In this document: positions 30,846-38,878 of the stretch, in pieces | Position numbering within the stretch: position 1 is the stretch's first letter | Layout: every line of letters begins with the position of its first letter | NCBI RefSeq assembly: GCF_000422745.1 | Contig: NZ_AUGQ01000019.1 | Coordinates: 1-43,463, forward strand | Reading direction: 5' to 3' | DNA length: 43,463 nt | Origin: Microbacterium gubbeenense DSM 15944 | Lineage (GTDB): Bacteria; Actinomycetota; Actinomycetes; Actinomycetales; Microbacteriaceae | The notes under the pieces: model-generated | Database searches by the model: none | Told to the model about the DNA's origin: nothing | Seen by the model: only the letters and a program-made list of their open reading frames with translations | Program-made: the position numbers and the translations under genes

Positions 30846-31579
30846 AGATCGACGCGGACGTGCCACCATGGCCGCTCGCGTTCGAACTCGCTTCCGCTCT
30901 CCCAACAGGCAGCTGGGTTCTTGTCGGCGGCCTCATGGTTCACGCCCACGCTCTACGCTCTGGTGTCACGGCAGTGCGCCCGACCAGTGACGTCGATCTA
31001 CTGCTGAACATCGCGACGGCCTCGGCCGGCGAGATCGGACGAACAATCACCAGCATCGGATTCGAGACTGTTCAACCGTCGCGCGGCAATCCAGTTCACC
31101 GGTTCACGCGCGGCGACGATGTCGTCGACGTCATGGTCGCCCGGGATGTCCGCGCGCCCACGCGCTGGATGCAGCGTCCCCTCCTGCGCGCCCCAGGCGC
31201 CGCGCAGGCACTTCTGCGTCGCGATCGGTACACGCTTCTGGCTGATGAACGAACGGCGGAGATCGAGGTGCCGGATCCTCTCGGAGCGATTGTCGCCAAG
31301 GCCGCCGCCTACGCGGTCGATTCTCGCAATCCACAGCGCCATCTCGAAGATCTTGCCGTGCTCGGTGCCGCGATCGGCGTTCCCCGAGCACTTGACCTCG
31401 ACACGCTCACACCGAACGATCGGCGCCACTTGAATCGGGTCATCCCTTTCCTCACAGATTCACACCACAGTTCGTGGGCGATTCTCGATCCGTACGACCG
31501 CGAACTCGGGCAACGCATCTGGGCGCGTATCGCCGGCGCGGTGGCACGGCCGAGCATGGACGAGGCGGGGGAGCTGTAA
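30821..31579 (+). CDS. nucleotidyltransferase-fold protein (AbiEii-like), candidate toxin
   Basis: A 252-residue protein with the DNA polymerase-beta-like nucleotidyltransferase core: GG at 36-37 (VLVGGLMVHAHALR), the metal-binding pair D57/D59 in TSDVDLLL, and a third acidic residue near D103 in DVVDVMVARDV. The C-terminal half is helical (HLEDLAVLGAAIG). This layout matches nucleotidyltransferases of AbiEii/MenT-type toxin-antitoxin systems, which modify tRNA or other targets. GAGG lies 5 nt before the ATG. It overlaps the HTH gene by 25 bp, indicating coupled translation. Confidence 0.75.
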   Translation: MAGRAHVIEIDADVPPWPLAFELASALPTGSWVLVGGLMVHAHALRSGVTAVRPTSDVDLLLNIATASAGEIGRTITSIGFETVQPSRGNPVHRFTRGDDVVDVMVARDVRAPTRWMQRPLLRAPGAAQALLRRDRYTLLADERTAEIEVPDPLGAIVAKAAAYAVDSRNPQRHLEDLAVLGAAIGVPRALDLDTLTPNDRRHLNRVIPFLTDSHHSSWAILDPYDRELGQRIWARIAGAVARPSMDEAGEL

Positions 31580-31718
31580 GACCCGTCTTTGCTCTTTCGC
31601 CGACGGCCTACCTCGGGCTTGTACACACGGGGTTTCTTCGTTGGTCCCGGTTTCGTGCCGGCGAGACGCATCACCTTGCCGCGTTACTCATAAAGGCGAC
31701 GCCAGGTGATTGTGACTC
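31580..31718. other. spacer with degraded copy of tRNA-Phe terminator
   Basis: No gene is seen. GGCTTGTACACACGGGG at 31616-31632, then GTTGGTCCCG at 31640-31649, closely resembles 29985-30001 (GGCTTCTACACACGGGG) and 30012-30024 behind tRNA-Phe, in the same orientation. The left arm of the hairpin is not preserved here. Confidence 0.5.
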
Positions 31719-31991
31719 TTACCGCTCAAGCTTCGCCCGCGTATACGCAACGATCGCGTTCGCGTGGCCGTGGCCGAGTCCGTGCGTGTCTTTCAGTACG
31801 CTGACGACCTCGCCGTGCTTCTGGCCGGCGTCGAGGTGGTCGGCCGCGATGTCGATCCAGTGCTGCATCGGCAGGCCGTATGTCTTCTCGATGCTCGGGA
31901 AGTACGACGCCGGGCCCTTCGGCTTGTTGTTCGGGTCGATCTCCGGCGCCGTCACTCGATGGGTCATGATGGCGATATTGCCACCGGTCAC
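31719..31991 (-). CDS. DUF4287 domain protein
   Basis: A 90-residue protein. GPASYFPSIEKTYGLPMQHW and LKDTHGLGHGHANAIVAYTRA are the hallmarks of DUF4287, small soluble proteins of unknown function. The GTG at 31991 overlaps the stop of the upstream membrane-protein gene (GTGA). The alternative ATG at 31967 (MTHRVTAPEID) would give 82 residues and is equally plausible. Confidence 0.8.
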   Translation of the reverse strand: MTGGNIAIMTHRVTAPEIDPNNKPKGPASYFPSIEKTYGLPMQHWIDIAADHLDAGQKHGEVVSVLKDTHGLGHGHANAIVAYTRAKLER

Positions 31992-32599
31992 GACTCCAGG
32001 TCTAGGGGCCTCAGCGTCTCGAGGATCTCGCGGAGCTCATCGCGCGAGATCTCGCCCTTGTGGGCCTGCAGAACGAACGACGAGTGCGATGCGTCTGCCG
32101 GGTCATCGAGCTCGATGATCGCGACGGGTTCCTCGAAGTCGCGGCAGAAATTCGTGCACTCCGTGTAGTCCTGCACGAACAGCGTCGCGGCGCCGAGGCT
32201 CGTCGAGATCTCTTCGGCGTCGTGCGGATCCGCAACGTCATCGATCGTCCGGTACTCGCCGTGGTGACCGTTCAGAATCCGATCTGCCCCCGAGAGCTCG
32301 CATTCATCCGCGTACGATTCGACGGCGAGGCTCTGGCCGAACGAGTAGCGCACGAGCGAGCATCCGTCGCCGGTGGTATCGGCAGAAACCCTCGTAATCG
32401 CAAGGCCCCCTGGCACCCGTATCTCGACCGCGATCGTGTCGTCGATGATCGATACGCGGCGCTCGTCCGAGGCCCAGAGCTGTCCTTTGAGAAGCGGCAC
32501 CACGATCAGCCAGATCGCGATCACCACGATGACCGCCGCGAGGCTCACCCAGATCCATATGCCGGGTCTGCGCCGCGGCCCGCCGCCGGTTGCGACCAT
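31988..32599 (-). CDS. single-span membrane protein of unknown function
   Basis: A 203-residue protein with one N-terminal transmembrane segment (about 14-37, IWIWVSLAAVIVVIAIWLIVV) and an external domain with several cysteines (CSLVRYSF, ECEL, ECTNFC). The cysteines suggest disulfides outside the membrane. I do not recognise a family. The start is ATG at 32599. It is translationally coupled to the DUF4287 gene. Confidence 0.7.
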   Translation of the reverse strand: MVATGGGPRRRPGIWIWVSLAAVIVVIAIWLIVVPLLKGQLWASDERRVSIIDDTIAVEIRVPGGLAITRVSADTTGDGCSLVRYSFGQSLAVESYADECELSGADRILNGHHGEYRTIDDVADPHDAEEISTSLGAATLFVQDYTECTNFCRDFEEPVAIIELDDPADASHSSFVLQAHKGEISRDELREILETLRPLDLES

Positions 32600-32738
32600 G
32601 TCGCGCCCCTCCCCCTCGATGCCTTCTGCGAATCAGCGTATGGCAATGGGCCTGCCGCGCGAGTGCGCAGCACCCGCGGTTCGACGCGCTCGTCGCGCCC
32701 GATTTCCGCGGATCCGGGCAAGCACGCACACTGTAAAT

Positions 32739-33215
32739 ATGGGTCAAGAGCGCGAGAACATTGATGGCGGCAAGCGATCCGAGAGGTCGGTTCGCCTCGA
32801 CAGCCTCGACGATGCCTTCGCGAGGTACGGCATCCCGGTCGGCAATCGCGCGCTCATCCAGGGGATCCACGACAACGCCGGCGCATCACGGCTGATCGGC
32901 TTCTCCGACTACTTCCGCATCGAGCGGCGCGGCGGCGGGCCCGCCCTCGAGGTGCACCGCAGCTACACCAACGGATTCCGCTCCGAGCAGGATGCGAAGA
33001 AGAGCGCCGGTGATGCGCCGCGCTGGCCGAGCCGGCGACTGCACGGATCCTGGGGCGTCGATCATCCTGAGATCGGTCGCGTCGAGGAGCCCCCGGCGCG
33101 AAAGCGCGCGGCTCCTGTTCGGCGACCAACCGTGCCGGAGCGGCAGGCCGCTGTGTGCCCGAACTGCTTCCTCGAGATCCCCGCGACGGGTGTGTGCTCC
33201 TCCTGCGGTGAGTGA
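32739..33215 (+). CDS. hypothetical protein with C-terminal zinc ribbon
   Basis: A 158-residue protein. Its C-terminal 19 residues carry CPNC and CSSC (C140, C143, C153, C156), a small zinc-ribbon. The N-terminal part (SLDDAFARYGIPVGNRALIQGIHDNAG) is unrecognised, and a basic proline-rich linker (111-138) joins them. No Shine-Dalgarno is visible before the ATG at 32739; TAAAT lies just upstream, so a leaderless transcript is possible. It converges on the VOC gene with a 9-bp gap. Confidence 0.65.
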   Translation: MGQERENIDGGKRSERSVRLDSLDDAFARYGIPVGNRALIQGIHDNAGASRLIGFSDYFRIERRGGGPALEVHRSYTNGFRSEQDAKKSAGDAPRWPSRRLHGSWGVDHPEIGRVEEPPARKRAAPVRRPTVPERQAAVCPNCFLEIPATGVCSSCGE

Positions 33216-33224
33216 GGATCCGCC

Positions 33225-34127
33225 TCAGTACTCGGCGATGACGATCTTCTTCTGATTCAGCAGCGTCGCGTGGGCGCCGGGGCGCTCCATCAGATCCCCC
33301 ATGCTCTTCGGCACAATCTGCCAGCTCACGCCGTATTTATCGGCGAGCCAGCCGCACTGCTCGGCTTCGAGCACCGCGGATAGCGCCGACCACAGGCGGT
33401 CAATCTCGTCCTGATCCTCGCAGCGCACCTCGAGCGAGACGCCGGCCGTGAACGAGAAGTCCTGCTCAACGCCGGAATCCATCATCGAGAACCACTGCCC
33501 CGCCAGTCGGAACTCGCCGAACACGACGTCGCCGGCCGCGGCAGGCCCCGTCGACTCGGGGTACTCCGCGACGAGACCGAGGCCCGAGTCGTCGAACAGC
33601 GACGTGTAGAAGTTCGCGGCCTCGCGCGCCTTCCCCTCGACGGGGCCGGCGAACATCAGCTGCGGGATGACGAACGGGCGCGGCTCTCCCGCCGGATCCG
33701 TGAGGATCAGCTGCCAGCTCACGCCGAAGCGATCCTCGATCCAGCCGTAATGCGGACTGAACGGATACGCATCCAGCGGCATCAGGGTGCGCCCACCTTC
33801 GGAGAGCCCGGCCCACACCTCGTCGAGGTGCGCACGCGCCGCTGGCTCATCGCCGCCGAACTCGAGCGGATCGAAGTTCAGCATGAACGAGATCGCCGGG
33901 TTCGGGCGGAACTCGTCGCCGGCGTTGACGAGCACGATCAGGTAGTCGCCGATCCGCAGGTCAGCGACCAGCGGCAGCCCCGCGAATTCGCTCTGCCAGT
34001 CGGGCACGTCGTCGGGGTACCTGGCCGTGACGACGCTCGTCGTGTCGCGGAACACGGATCGGTAGAACTCCCCCATCTCTTCCGCGTTGCGCGTGCACCA
34101 GACGTTGGGAACGATCTTCTGCGACAT
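33225..34127 (-). CDS. VOC/PhnB-like tandem glyoxalase-fold protein
   Basis: A 300-residue protein with two 3-demethylubiquinone-9-methyltransferase-type (PhnB/VOC) repeats, each with FYRSVF or FYTSLF, a DYLIVLVN or QWFSMMDSG strand, and a closing GVSWQLI or GVSWQIVP motif. The family name is historical; most members are metal-binding proteins or enzymes of unknown substrate. The ATG at 34127 is chosen (MSQKIVPNVW); a 15-codon upstream extension is unlikely. Confidence 0.85.
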   Translation of the reverse strand: MSQKIVPNVWCTRNAEEMGEFYRSVFRDTTSVVTARYPDDVPDWQSEFAGLPLVADLRIGDYLIVLVNAGDEFRPNPAISFMLNFDPLEFGGDEPAARAHLDEVWAGLSEGGRTLMPLDAYPFSPHYGWIEDRFGVSWQLILTDPAGEPRPFVIPQLMFAGPVEGKAREAANFYTSLFDDSGLGLVAEYPESTGPAAAGDVVFGEFRLAGQWFSMMDSGVEQDFSFTAGVSLEVRCEDQDEIDRLWSALSAVLEAEQCGWLADKYGVSWQIVPKSMGDLMERPGAHATLLNQKKIVIAEY

Positions 34128-34213
34128 CTCAGCTCCAAGGCTCGGGGTCTGGATCCAGCGTGCGCGCCCCACCCCCAGGGTTCAAGGGGTCTGGCCGTTG
34201 GTACGCTCGCCTG

Positions 34214-35182
34214 ATGCCCAACCCCGATGTATACGCCGCTGCCGAGCGATGGATTGCCCCACAGATCAAGGAATGGTCGCCGGCGTGGCGGGAGCACCTC
34301 GCGGGGTGGCTCGATCCCAGCATCGAGCTCGTCGGCGATGCTGCCTGGGGTGCGCAGTATCGCGACATGGTTCAGCTTCCGGTTCCGGATCCGCTCGCGT
34401 GGGCGAACCGGCGGATCCCGTTGGCGGACGGGCGCTGGGCCATCGCCGGCATTCGGTTCCGCGGGCAGGATATCGAGAAGCCCTTCGTGGACATCATCGC
34501 CACGTCGCTCGCCCCGGATTCCGCGGGCGTCGCCGCCCTCGGCGAGGTACTGCCGCACTTCAGCGACTTCGCTCCGCTGTGTCTGCGCGTGAACCTGCCG
34601 GATCCGGATCAGGCGCTCCGAGCGCTGGCCGCGTCGGACGCCGTGCACGCGACGCCGGACCTGCTGATCGTGGCGCGCCCCGTCGCCGAGATGCTCGAGC
34701 TGCCGCTCGACGACCGATACGACGATGTGACGATCGCTCCGTGCGATCCCGCGTTCGCTGCGGAGCGCGTCGCCGCGATCTACGAGGAGCTAACGCCATC
34801 GCGGCCGAAGCTCGCGCAGTGGGCCACGCCCGCCGACGCGGACTCGCTCGAGGATGCCGCCGAGCAGGGCCTGCTCTTTGATGTGCGGGTCGACGCCGCC
34901 TCGGCCGGCATCGTGGCCGCCGAGCGCGACGACTCGTACGGGCTCGCGGGCTTCTGCATGCAGGAGGTCGCCATCGACCACGCTCACCGGGGTCAACGCG
35001 TCGGCGTCGCCGCCCTGCAACGGCTGGCCCGGGAGCTGCCGTCGAACGCCGATGACGTGCTGTGGGGCCACATCCATCCCGACAACGTGCCGTCGCTGCG
35101 CAACGCACAGGAGAGCGGCCGGAAGGTCGTCACCGCGCATGTGTGGGTCACGCCCGCGGGGTACGGCGGGATGCCCTCCTAG
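34214..35182 (+). CDS. GNAT-family N-acetyltransferase
   Basis: A 322-residue protein whose C-terminal half has an acetyltransferase-like core: LAGFCMQEVAIDHAHRGQRVGVAALQRL contains the acetyl-CoA-binding RGQRVGVAAL turn, and HIHPDNVPSLRNAQESGR matches the late GNAT helix. The N-terminal 190 residues are an unassigned domain. The ATG at 34214 follows 86 bp shared with the divergent VOC gene. The substrate is unknown. Confidence 0.72.
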   Translation: MPNPDVYAAAERWIAPQIKEWSPAWREHLAGWLDPSIELVGDAAWGAQYRDMVQLPVPDPLAWANRRIPLADGRWAIAGIRFRGQDIEKPFVDIIATSLAPDSAGVAALGEVLPHFSDFAPLCLRVNLPDPDQALRALAASDAVHATPDLLIVARPVAEMLELPLDDRYDDVTIAPCDPAFAAERVAAIYEELTPSRPKLAQWATPADADSLEDAAEQGLLFDVRVDAASAGIVAAERDDSYGLAGFCMQEVAIDHAHRGQRVGVAALQRLARELPSNADDVLWGHIHPDNVPSLRNAQESGRKVVTAHVWVTPAGYGGMPS

Positions 35183-35190
35183 ACCCCCTC

Positions 35191-35244
35191 AACATGACGC
35201 GTGCTGCTCTCAAACCTCAGTTTGAGAGCAGCACGCGTCATGTT
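35191..35244. terminator. long bidirectional terminator hairpin
   Basis: A perfect stem of 25 bp (35191-35215 and 35220-35244) with a 4-nt loop CTCA lies between the convergent GNAT gene and the permease gene, 8 and 9 bp from their stops. No T-run is needed for such a stem to block readthrough, although the stem itself ends in TGTT. Confidence 0.8.
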
Positions 35245-35253
35245 CAGGCAGGG

Positions 35254-36168
35254 TCAGCCCTTCACGGATCCTGCGAGCAGGCCCCTCACGAAGAAGCGCT
35301 GCAGAGCGAAGAACACGATCAGCGGGACGATGATCGACACGAACGCGCCCGCCGTCAGCAGGTGCCAGTCCTGACCGCGGTCGCCGGTGAGCGCCGCGAG
35401 CGCCGCCGTGAGCGGCTGCACCGTCTTGGATCCGCCGGAGAACGTCAGACCAACGAGCAGGTCGTTCCAGACCCACAGGAACTGGAAGATCGCGTAACTC
35501 GCGATCGCCGGCAGCATGAGCGGAAGCATGATCCGCAGGAACACGGTCACGTGGCCGGCGCCGTCGATCCGCGCCGCCTCGATCAGATCCTTCGGCACCT
35601 CCGACATGAAGTTGTGCAGCAGGAAGATCGCGAGCGGAAGCCCGAAGATCGTGTGCGCCACCCAGAGCGACAAGAACGGGAAGATGTCGGCGATCGCCGT
35701 GCCCGAGAAGATGCGCAGCAGCGGGATCAGCGCCATCTGCAGCGGCACGATCTGCAGCGTGAAGACGGCGACGAACACGATGTCGCGCCCCTTCCACTCC
35801 AGCACCGAGAACGCGTACGACGCCATGATCGCGAGGATCAGCGGCGCGAGCGTTGCCGGAATTGCGATCACGATCGAGTTCTGGAAGTACACCGCGAGGT
35901 TCGTCGAGGTGGATCCGCCGAGCACCGACGCGTAGTTATCGAGCGTGAACTGGGGGTTCGCGAAGATCGTCCACCATCCGCTGGACTTGATCTCGCTCTC
36001 GGGCCGGAACGACGATACGAACAAGCCGACGGTCGGCACGGTCCACAGCACCGCGATCACCAGCGCGATGGCGCTGCCGATGCGGTTGCCGACGAGCTTC
36101 TTGAAGCTGCCGGCAGCGGATCCGGGTTTCTTCGCCGGGTTGACCGACGTGAGTGTCTGCGTGGTCAT
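35254..36168 (-). CDS. sugar ABC transporter permease (MalG/AglG type)
   Basis: A 304-residue inner-membrane permease with six spans. The EAA loop EAARIDGAGHVTVFLRIMLP contacts the ATPase. The N-terminal FVSSFRPESEI and the C-terminal FFALQRFFVRGLLAGSVKG are typical of MalG-type subunits of carbohydrate uptake (CUT1) systems. The ATG at 36168 overlaps the stop of the first permease by one base (TGATG). It is last in the three-gene operon. Confidence 0.92.
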   Translation of the reverse strand: MTTQTLTSVNPAKKPGSAAGSFKKLVGNRIGSAIALVIAVLWTVPTVGLFVSSFRPESEIKSSGWWTIFANPQFTLDNYASVLGGSTSTNLAVYFQNSIVIAIPATLAPLILAIMASYAFSVLEWKGRDIVFVAVFTLQIVPLQMALIPLLRIFSGTAIADIFPFLSLWVAHTIFGLPLAIFLLHNFMSEVPKDLIEAARIDGAGHVTVFLRIMLPLMLPAIASYAIFQFLWVWNDLLVGLTFSGGSKTVQPLTAALAALTGDRGQDWHLLTAGAFVSIIVPLIVFFALQRFFVRGLLAGSVKG

Positions 36169-37142
36169 CAACGCACCGCCTTGTTCTTGTTCATCTGCCG
36201 CACGTTGTAGACCACCAGCGGAATCACGAGCACGAAGATCACGACGGCCATCGCGGATCCGATGCCGTTGTTGCCGTAGGTGAACGACCAGTCATACATC
36301 TCGTTCGCGAGCACCTGCGTGCCGAACTCGGCACCGGTCATCGTCTGCGTGATGTCGAACACCTTCAGCGTCGCGATGCAGATCGTCGTCAGCACGACGA
36401 CGAGCGAGGGCCGGATCGAGGGGATCGTGATCTGGAAGAACAGTTGCGACGCGCTCGCGCCGTCCAGGCGCGCGGCCTCGACGATGTCGCTCGGCACGGC
36501 CTTGATCGCCGCCGACAGCACGACCATCGCGAACCCGGCCTGGATCCAGACCATCACGAAGATCAGGAACAGCGTGTTGAGCGGTGAGTCCTGCAGGAAG
36601 CGCACGGGTTCGAGCCCGATTCCGGTGATGATCGAGTTCAGCAGACCGATCTGCTCCTGCGCCGAGCCGCGGTACTCGTACATGAACTTCCAGATGATGC
36701 CCGCGCCGACGAACGAGATCGCCATCGGCAGGAAGAGCAGCGACTTCGCGACCTTCTCGAAGCGCGACCCGTCGATCAGCACGGAGTACACGAGACCGAT
36801 CACGGTCGATCCGAGCGGCACGAGCACGACCCACAGCAGCGTGTTGCCGAATGCTTGGAAGCCGTCCTGGAACAGGTAGGCGTAGTTGTCGAGCGCGACG
36901 AAGCTGTCGCTGCGCTTGTCCATGAACGACATCCAGATCGTTCGGACCGCCGGGTAAATGAGACCGACCGCGAGCAGCAGAAGCGCGGGCCCGCCGAACA
37001 CGGCGGCCATGGCGAACGTCTGCTTGCGCCCGCGCAGGTGATCGGCGGCGCGCGCGATCAGCAGCAAGATCACAAGAATGGCGAGGAAGGCCAGGACCGC
37101 GAGGATCATCTGGCCGTTCTTCGAGTAGAGCAAGAATCCCAC
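36168..37142 (-). CDS. sugar ABC transporter permease (MalF/AglF type)
   Basis: A 324-residue permease with about seven spans: an extra N-terminal span (about 9-33), then the core with EAARLDGASASQLFFQITIPS as the EAA loop. The sequence type resembles AglF-like alpha-glucoside permeases (inference). I chose GTG 37142 because GGAGG lies 7 nt upstream; the longer TTG start at 37169 has no ribosome site. A hairpin separates it from the binding-protein gene. No ATP-binding subunit gene is nearby. Confidence 0.91.
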   Translation of the reverse strand: MGFLLYSKNGQMILAVLAFLAILVILLLIARAADHLRGRKQTFAMAAVFGGPALLLLAVGLIYPAVRTIWMSFMDKRSDSFVALDNYAYLFQDGFQAFGNTLLWVVLVPLGSTVIGLVYSVLIDGSRFEKVAKSLLFLPMAISFVGAGIIWKFMYEYRGSAQEQIGLLNSIITGIGLEPVRFLQDSPLNTLFLIFVMVWIQAGFAMVVLSAAIKAVPSDIVEAARLDGASASQLFFQITIPSIRPSLVVVLTTICIATLKVFDITQTMTGAEFGTQVLANEMYDWSFTYGNNGIGSAMAVVIFVLVIPLVVYNVRQMNKNKAVR

Positions 37143-37160
37143 GAAGGTGCCTCCAGTTTC

Positions 37161-37201
37161 GGGCGACAACGGGCCGGGGCGCGCGATGCGCCCCGGCCCG
37201 T
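37161..37201 (-). promoter_or_regulatory. intra-operon hairpin between binding protein and permease
   Basis: ACGGGCCGGGGCGC and its complement GCGCCCCGGCCCGT form a 14-bp perfect stem with a 5-nt loop (about 37169-37201). It lies after the binding-protein stop and before the permease start. Such hairpins commonly stabilise the upstream mRNA or partly terminate, giving more binding protein than permease. Confidence 0.65.
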
Positions 37202-37211
37202 CACGCGGGGG

Positions 37212-38588
37212 TTACGGCCAGCTGTTCTCGACGGAGGTGAGCGCCTCTTCGGAGGTCGCCTGTCCGTCGGTCCAGTTGGTCAGAGCCGACCAGAAGCTGC
37301 CGGCACCGACCTCGGAGGGCATCATGTCGGATCCGTCGAAGCGGACCGTCGCGCCCTCGTCCTGCATGAGCTCGATCGTCAGGCGCAGCACGTCGCTCGA
37401 CGCGTTGGCCGGGTCGGCCCCGTTGTTCGGGCTGACCATGCCGCCGATGCTCATGCGGGTGTTCGCCCACTCGGGGGAGGCGAAGTACGCCAGCACGGCC
37501 TGCGTCGCTTCCTCGTCGTTGAACGCGGCCATGTAGTCGCCCGCGATCAGCAGCGGCGTCTCATCGGCCGAGTCAGCCGGCAGGTAGAAGGCGAAGATGT
37601 CGCCGTCAGGTCCGACGTCCGTGCCCTCGGGCAGCTGCGCCTCCCAGAAGCTCGCAGCGCGGAACAGGAAGCAGTTGTCCTCGAGGACCTGGAATCCTGC
37701 GTCTGCCCACGGCATGGTCGCGGCCGAACGAGCGTCTCCGATACCGCCGTTGACGTAGTCCTCGTTCTGCACGATGTCGCCGACGCGGTCGAGCGATGCG
37801 ACGATCTGCGGGTCGTTGAACGGGATCTCGTGGTTGACCCACTGGTCGTAGACGTCGGTGCCGGCCTCGCGGAGCACCGCGTCTTCCACGAAGTCGGTGG
37901 CCGGCCAACCGGTCGCACCGCCCGACTCGATGCCATAGCACCAGGGCTTCACGGTGTCGCTGCCGTGGTCGGCGGCGATCTGGTCGGTGAGGGCCATCAT
38001 GTCGTCCCACGTGGTGGGAATCTCGTAGCCGTTCTCCTCGAAAACGCTCGGCGAATACCAGACGAACGACTTCGCGGATCCCTGAATCGGGACGCCGTAC
38101 TGCTCGCCGTCGACGTTGCCGTAGCTCCGCCAGTCTTCGGTGTAGTTCGCCTCCGCGGCCTCGAGCGCGTCACCCGTCGCCGGGGAGAGGTAGCCGCCGT
38201 CGACCATGCGTGCCAGGAGACCCGGCTGCGGGAAGATGGCGAGGTCGGGCGCGTTGCCGCCCTCGACCTGCACGAAGATCTGCGACTCGAACTCGTTCGT
38301 GCCGTTGTGCTCGATCGTGATGCCGGTGCAGCTCGAGAAGTCGGCCCACGACTCGGCGAGCTGCTCACCTTCGACGCCCTCGATCGTCGAGGACATCTCG
38401 ACGGTCTCGCCGTCGAAGGTGCCGTACTGCTCGAATTCGGCGCAGTCGGCGTCGCTGCCGTCTCCTCCGCCACCCGTGGTGCCACCGCCGCCGCCCAGGT
38501 CATCGCCTGCGCAGCCGGTGAGCGCGAGGCCCATCACCAGCGCACCGGCGATTCCGATCCCTGCGCGCCGCGTCCTCAATGTCGTCAT
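37212..38588 (-). CDS. sugar ABC transporter substrate-binding lipoprotein
   Basis: A 458-residue extracellular solute-binding protein (family 1). The signal peptide ends in a lipobox LTGC (C26), followed by a Gly/Thr linker. The body has typical features: WADFSSCTGI, GNAPDLAIFPQPG, WYSPSVFEENGYEIPTTWDD and ending in a Trp-rich C-terminus. It resembles alpha-glucoside binding proteins of the AglE type (inference). The ATG at 38588 has GGAG 5 nt upstream. A LacI-type operator candidate lies 71 bp upstream. Confidence 0.92.
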   Translation of the reverse strand: MTTLRTRRAGIGIAGALVMGLALTGCAGDDLGGGGGTTGGGGDGSDADCAEFEQYGTFDGETVEMSSTIEGVEGEQLAESWADFSSCTGITIEHNGTNEFESQIFVQVEGGNAPDLAIFPQPGLLARMVDGGYLSPATGDALEAAEANYTEDWRSYGNVDGEQYGVPIQGSAKSFVWYSPSVFEENGYEIPTTWDDMMALTDQIAADHGSDTVKPWCYGIESGGATGWPATDFVEDAVLREAGTDVYDQWVNHEIPFNDPQIVASLDRVGDIVQNEDYVNGGIGDARSAATMPWADAGFQVLEDNCFLFRAASFWEAQLPEGTDVGPDGDIFAFYLPADSADETPLLIAGDYMAAFNDEEATQAVLAYFASPEWANTRMSIGGMVSPNNGADPANASSDVLRLTIELMQDEGATVRFDGSDMMPSEVGAGSFWSALTNWTDGQATSEEALTSVENSWP

Positions 38589-38658
38589 GTCTCCGACGTC
38601 CTCTCTGACGTTGATCATTCGACGCACGGCGACCCCGCCGCGCGCTCCAACAAGTCCA

Positions 38659-38672
38659 TGCAACCGCTCCCA
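38659..38672 (-). promoter_or_regulatory. candidate LacI-family operator
   Basis: On the minus strand TGGGAGCGGTTGCA matches the TGnnAnCGnTnnCA pattern of LacI-family sites; TGGGAGCGCTCCCA is the known CebR site in Streptomyces. It is 71-84 bp upstream of the binding-protein start, where a repressor would act. No regulator gene lies in the window. The surrounding 290-bp gap shows no gene. Confidence 0.5.
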
Positions 38673-38878
38673 CGCCCGGAATGCAAGCTTTTCCCGGCGC
38701 GTGTGTCGTCACGGAAAGGTCACGATCTGAGCGCCGCCCGTGACCTTCATCCACTCGGGCACCGCATACAGCCGCTGTGCTGCGCACGAGCCCTCGTTGC
38801 GAACAGTCGATCTGCCTACACGTTATGCCGGCGCCCGTCGATATGCTGACCAAAACTCGAGCAGCAGCAGGAGCGGCA

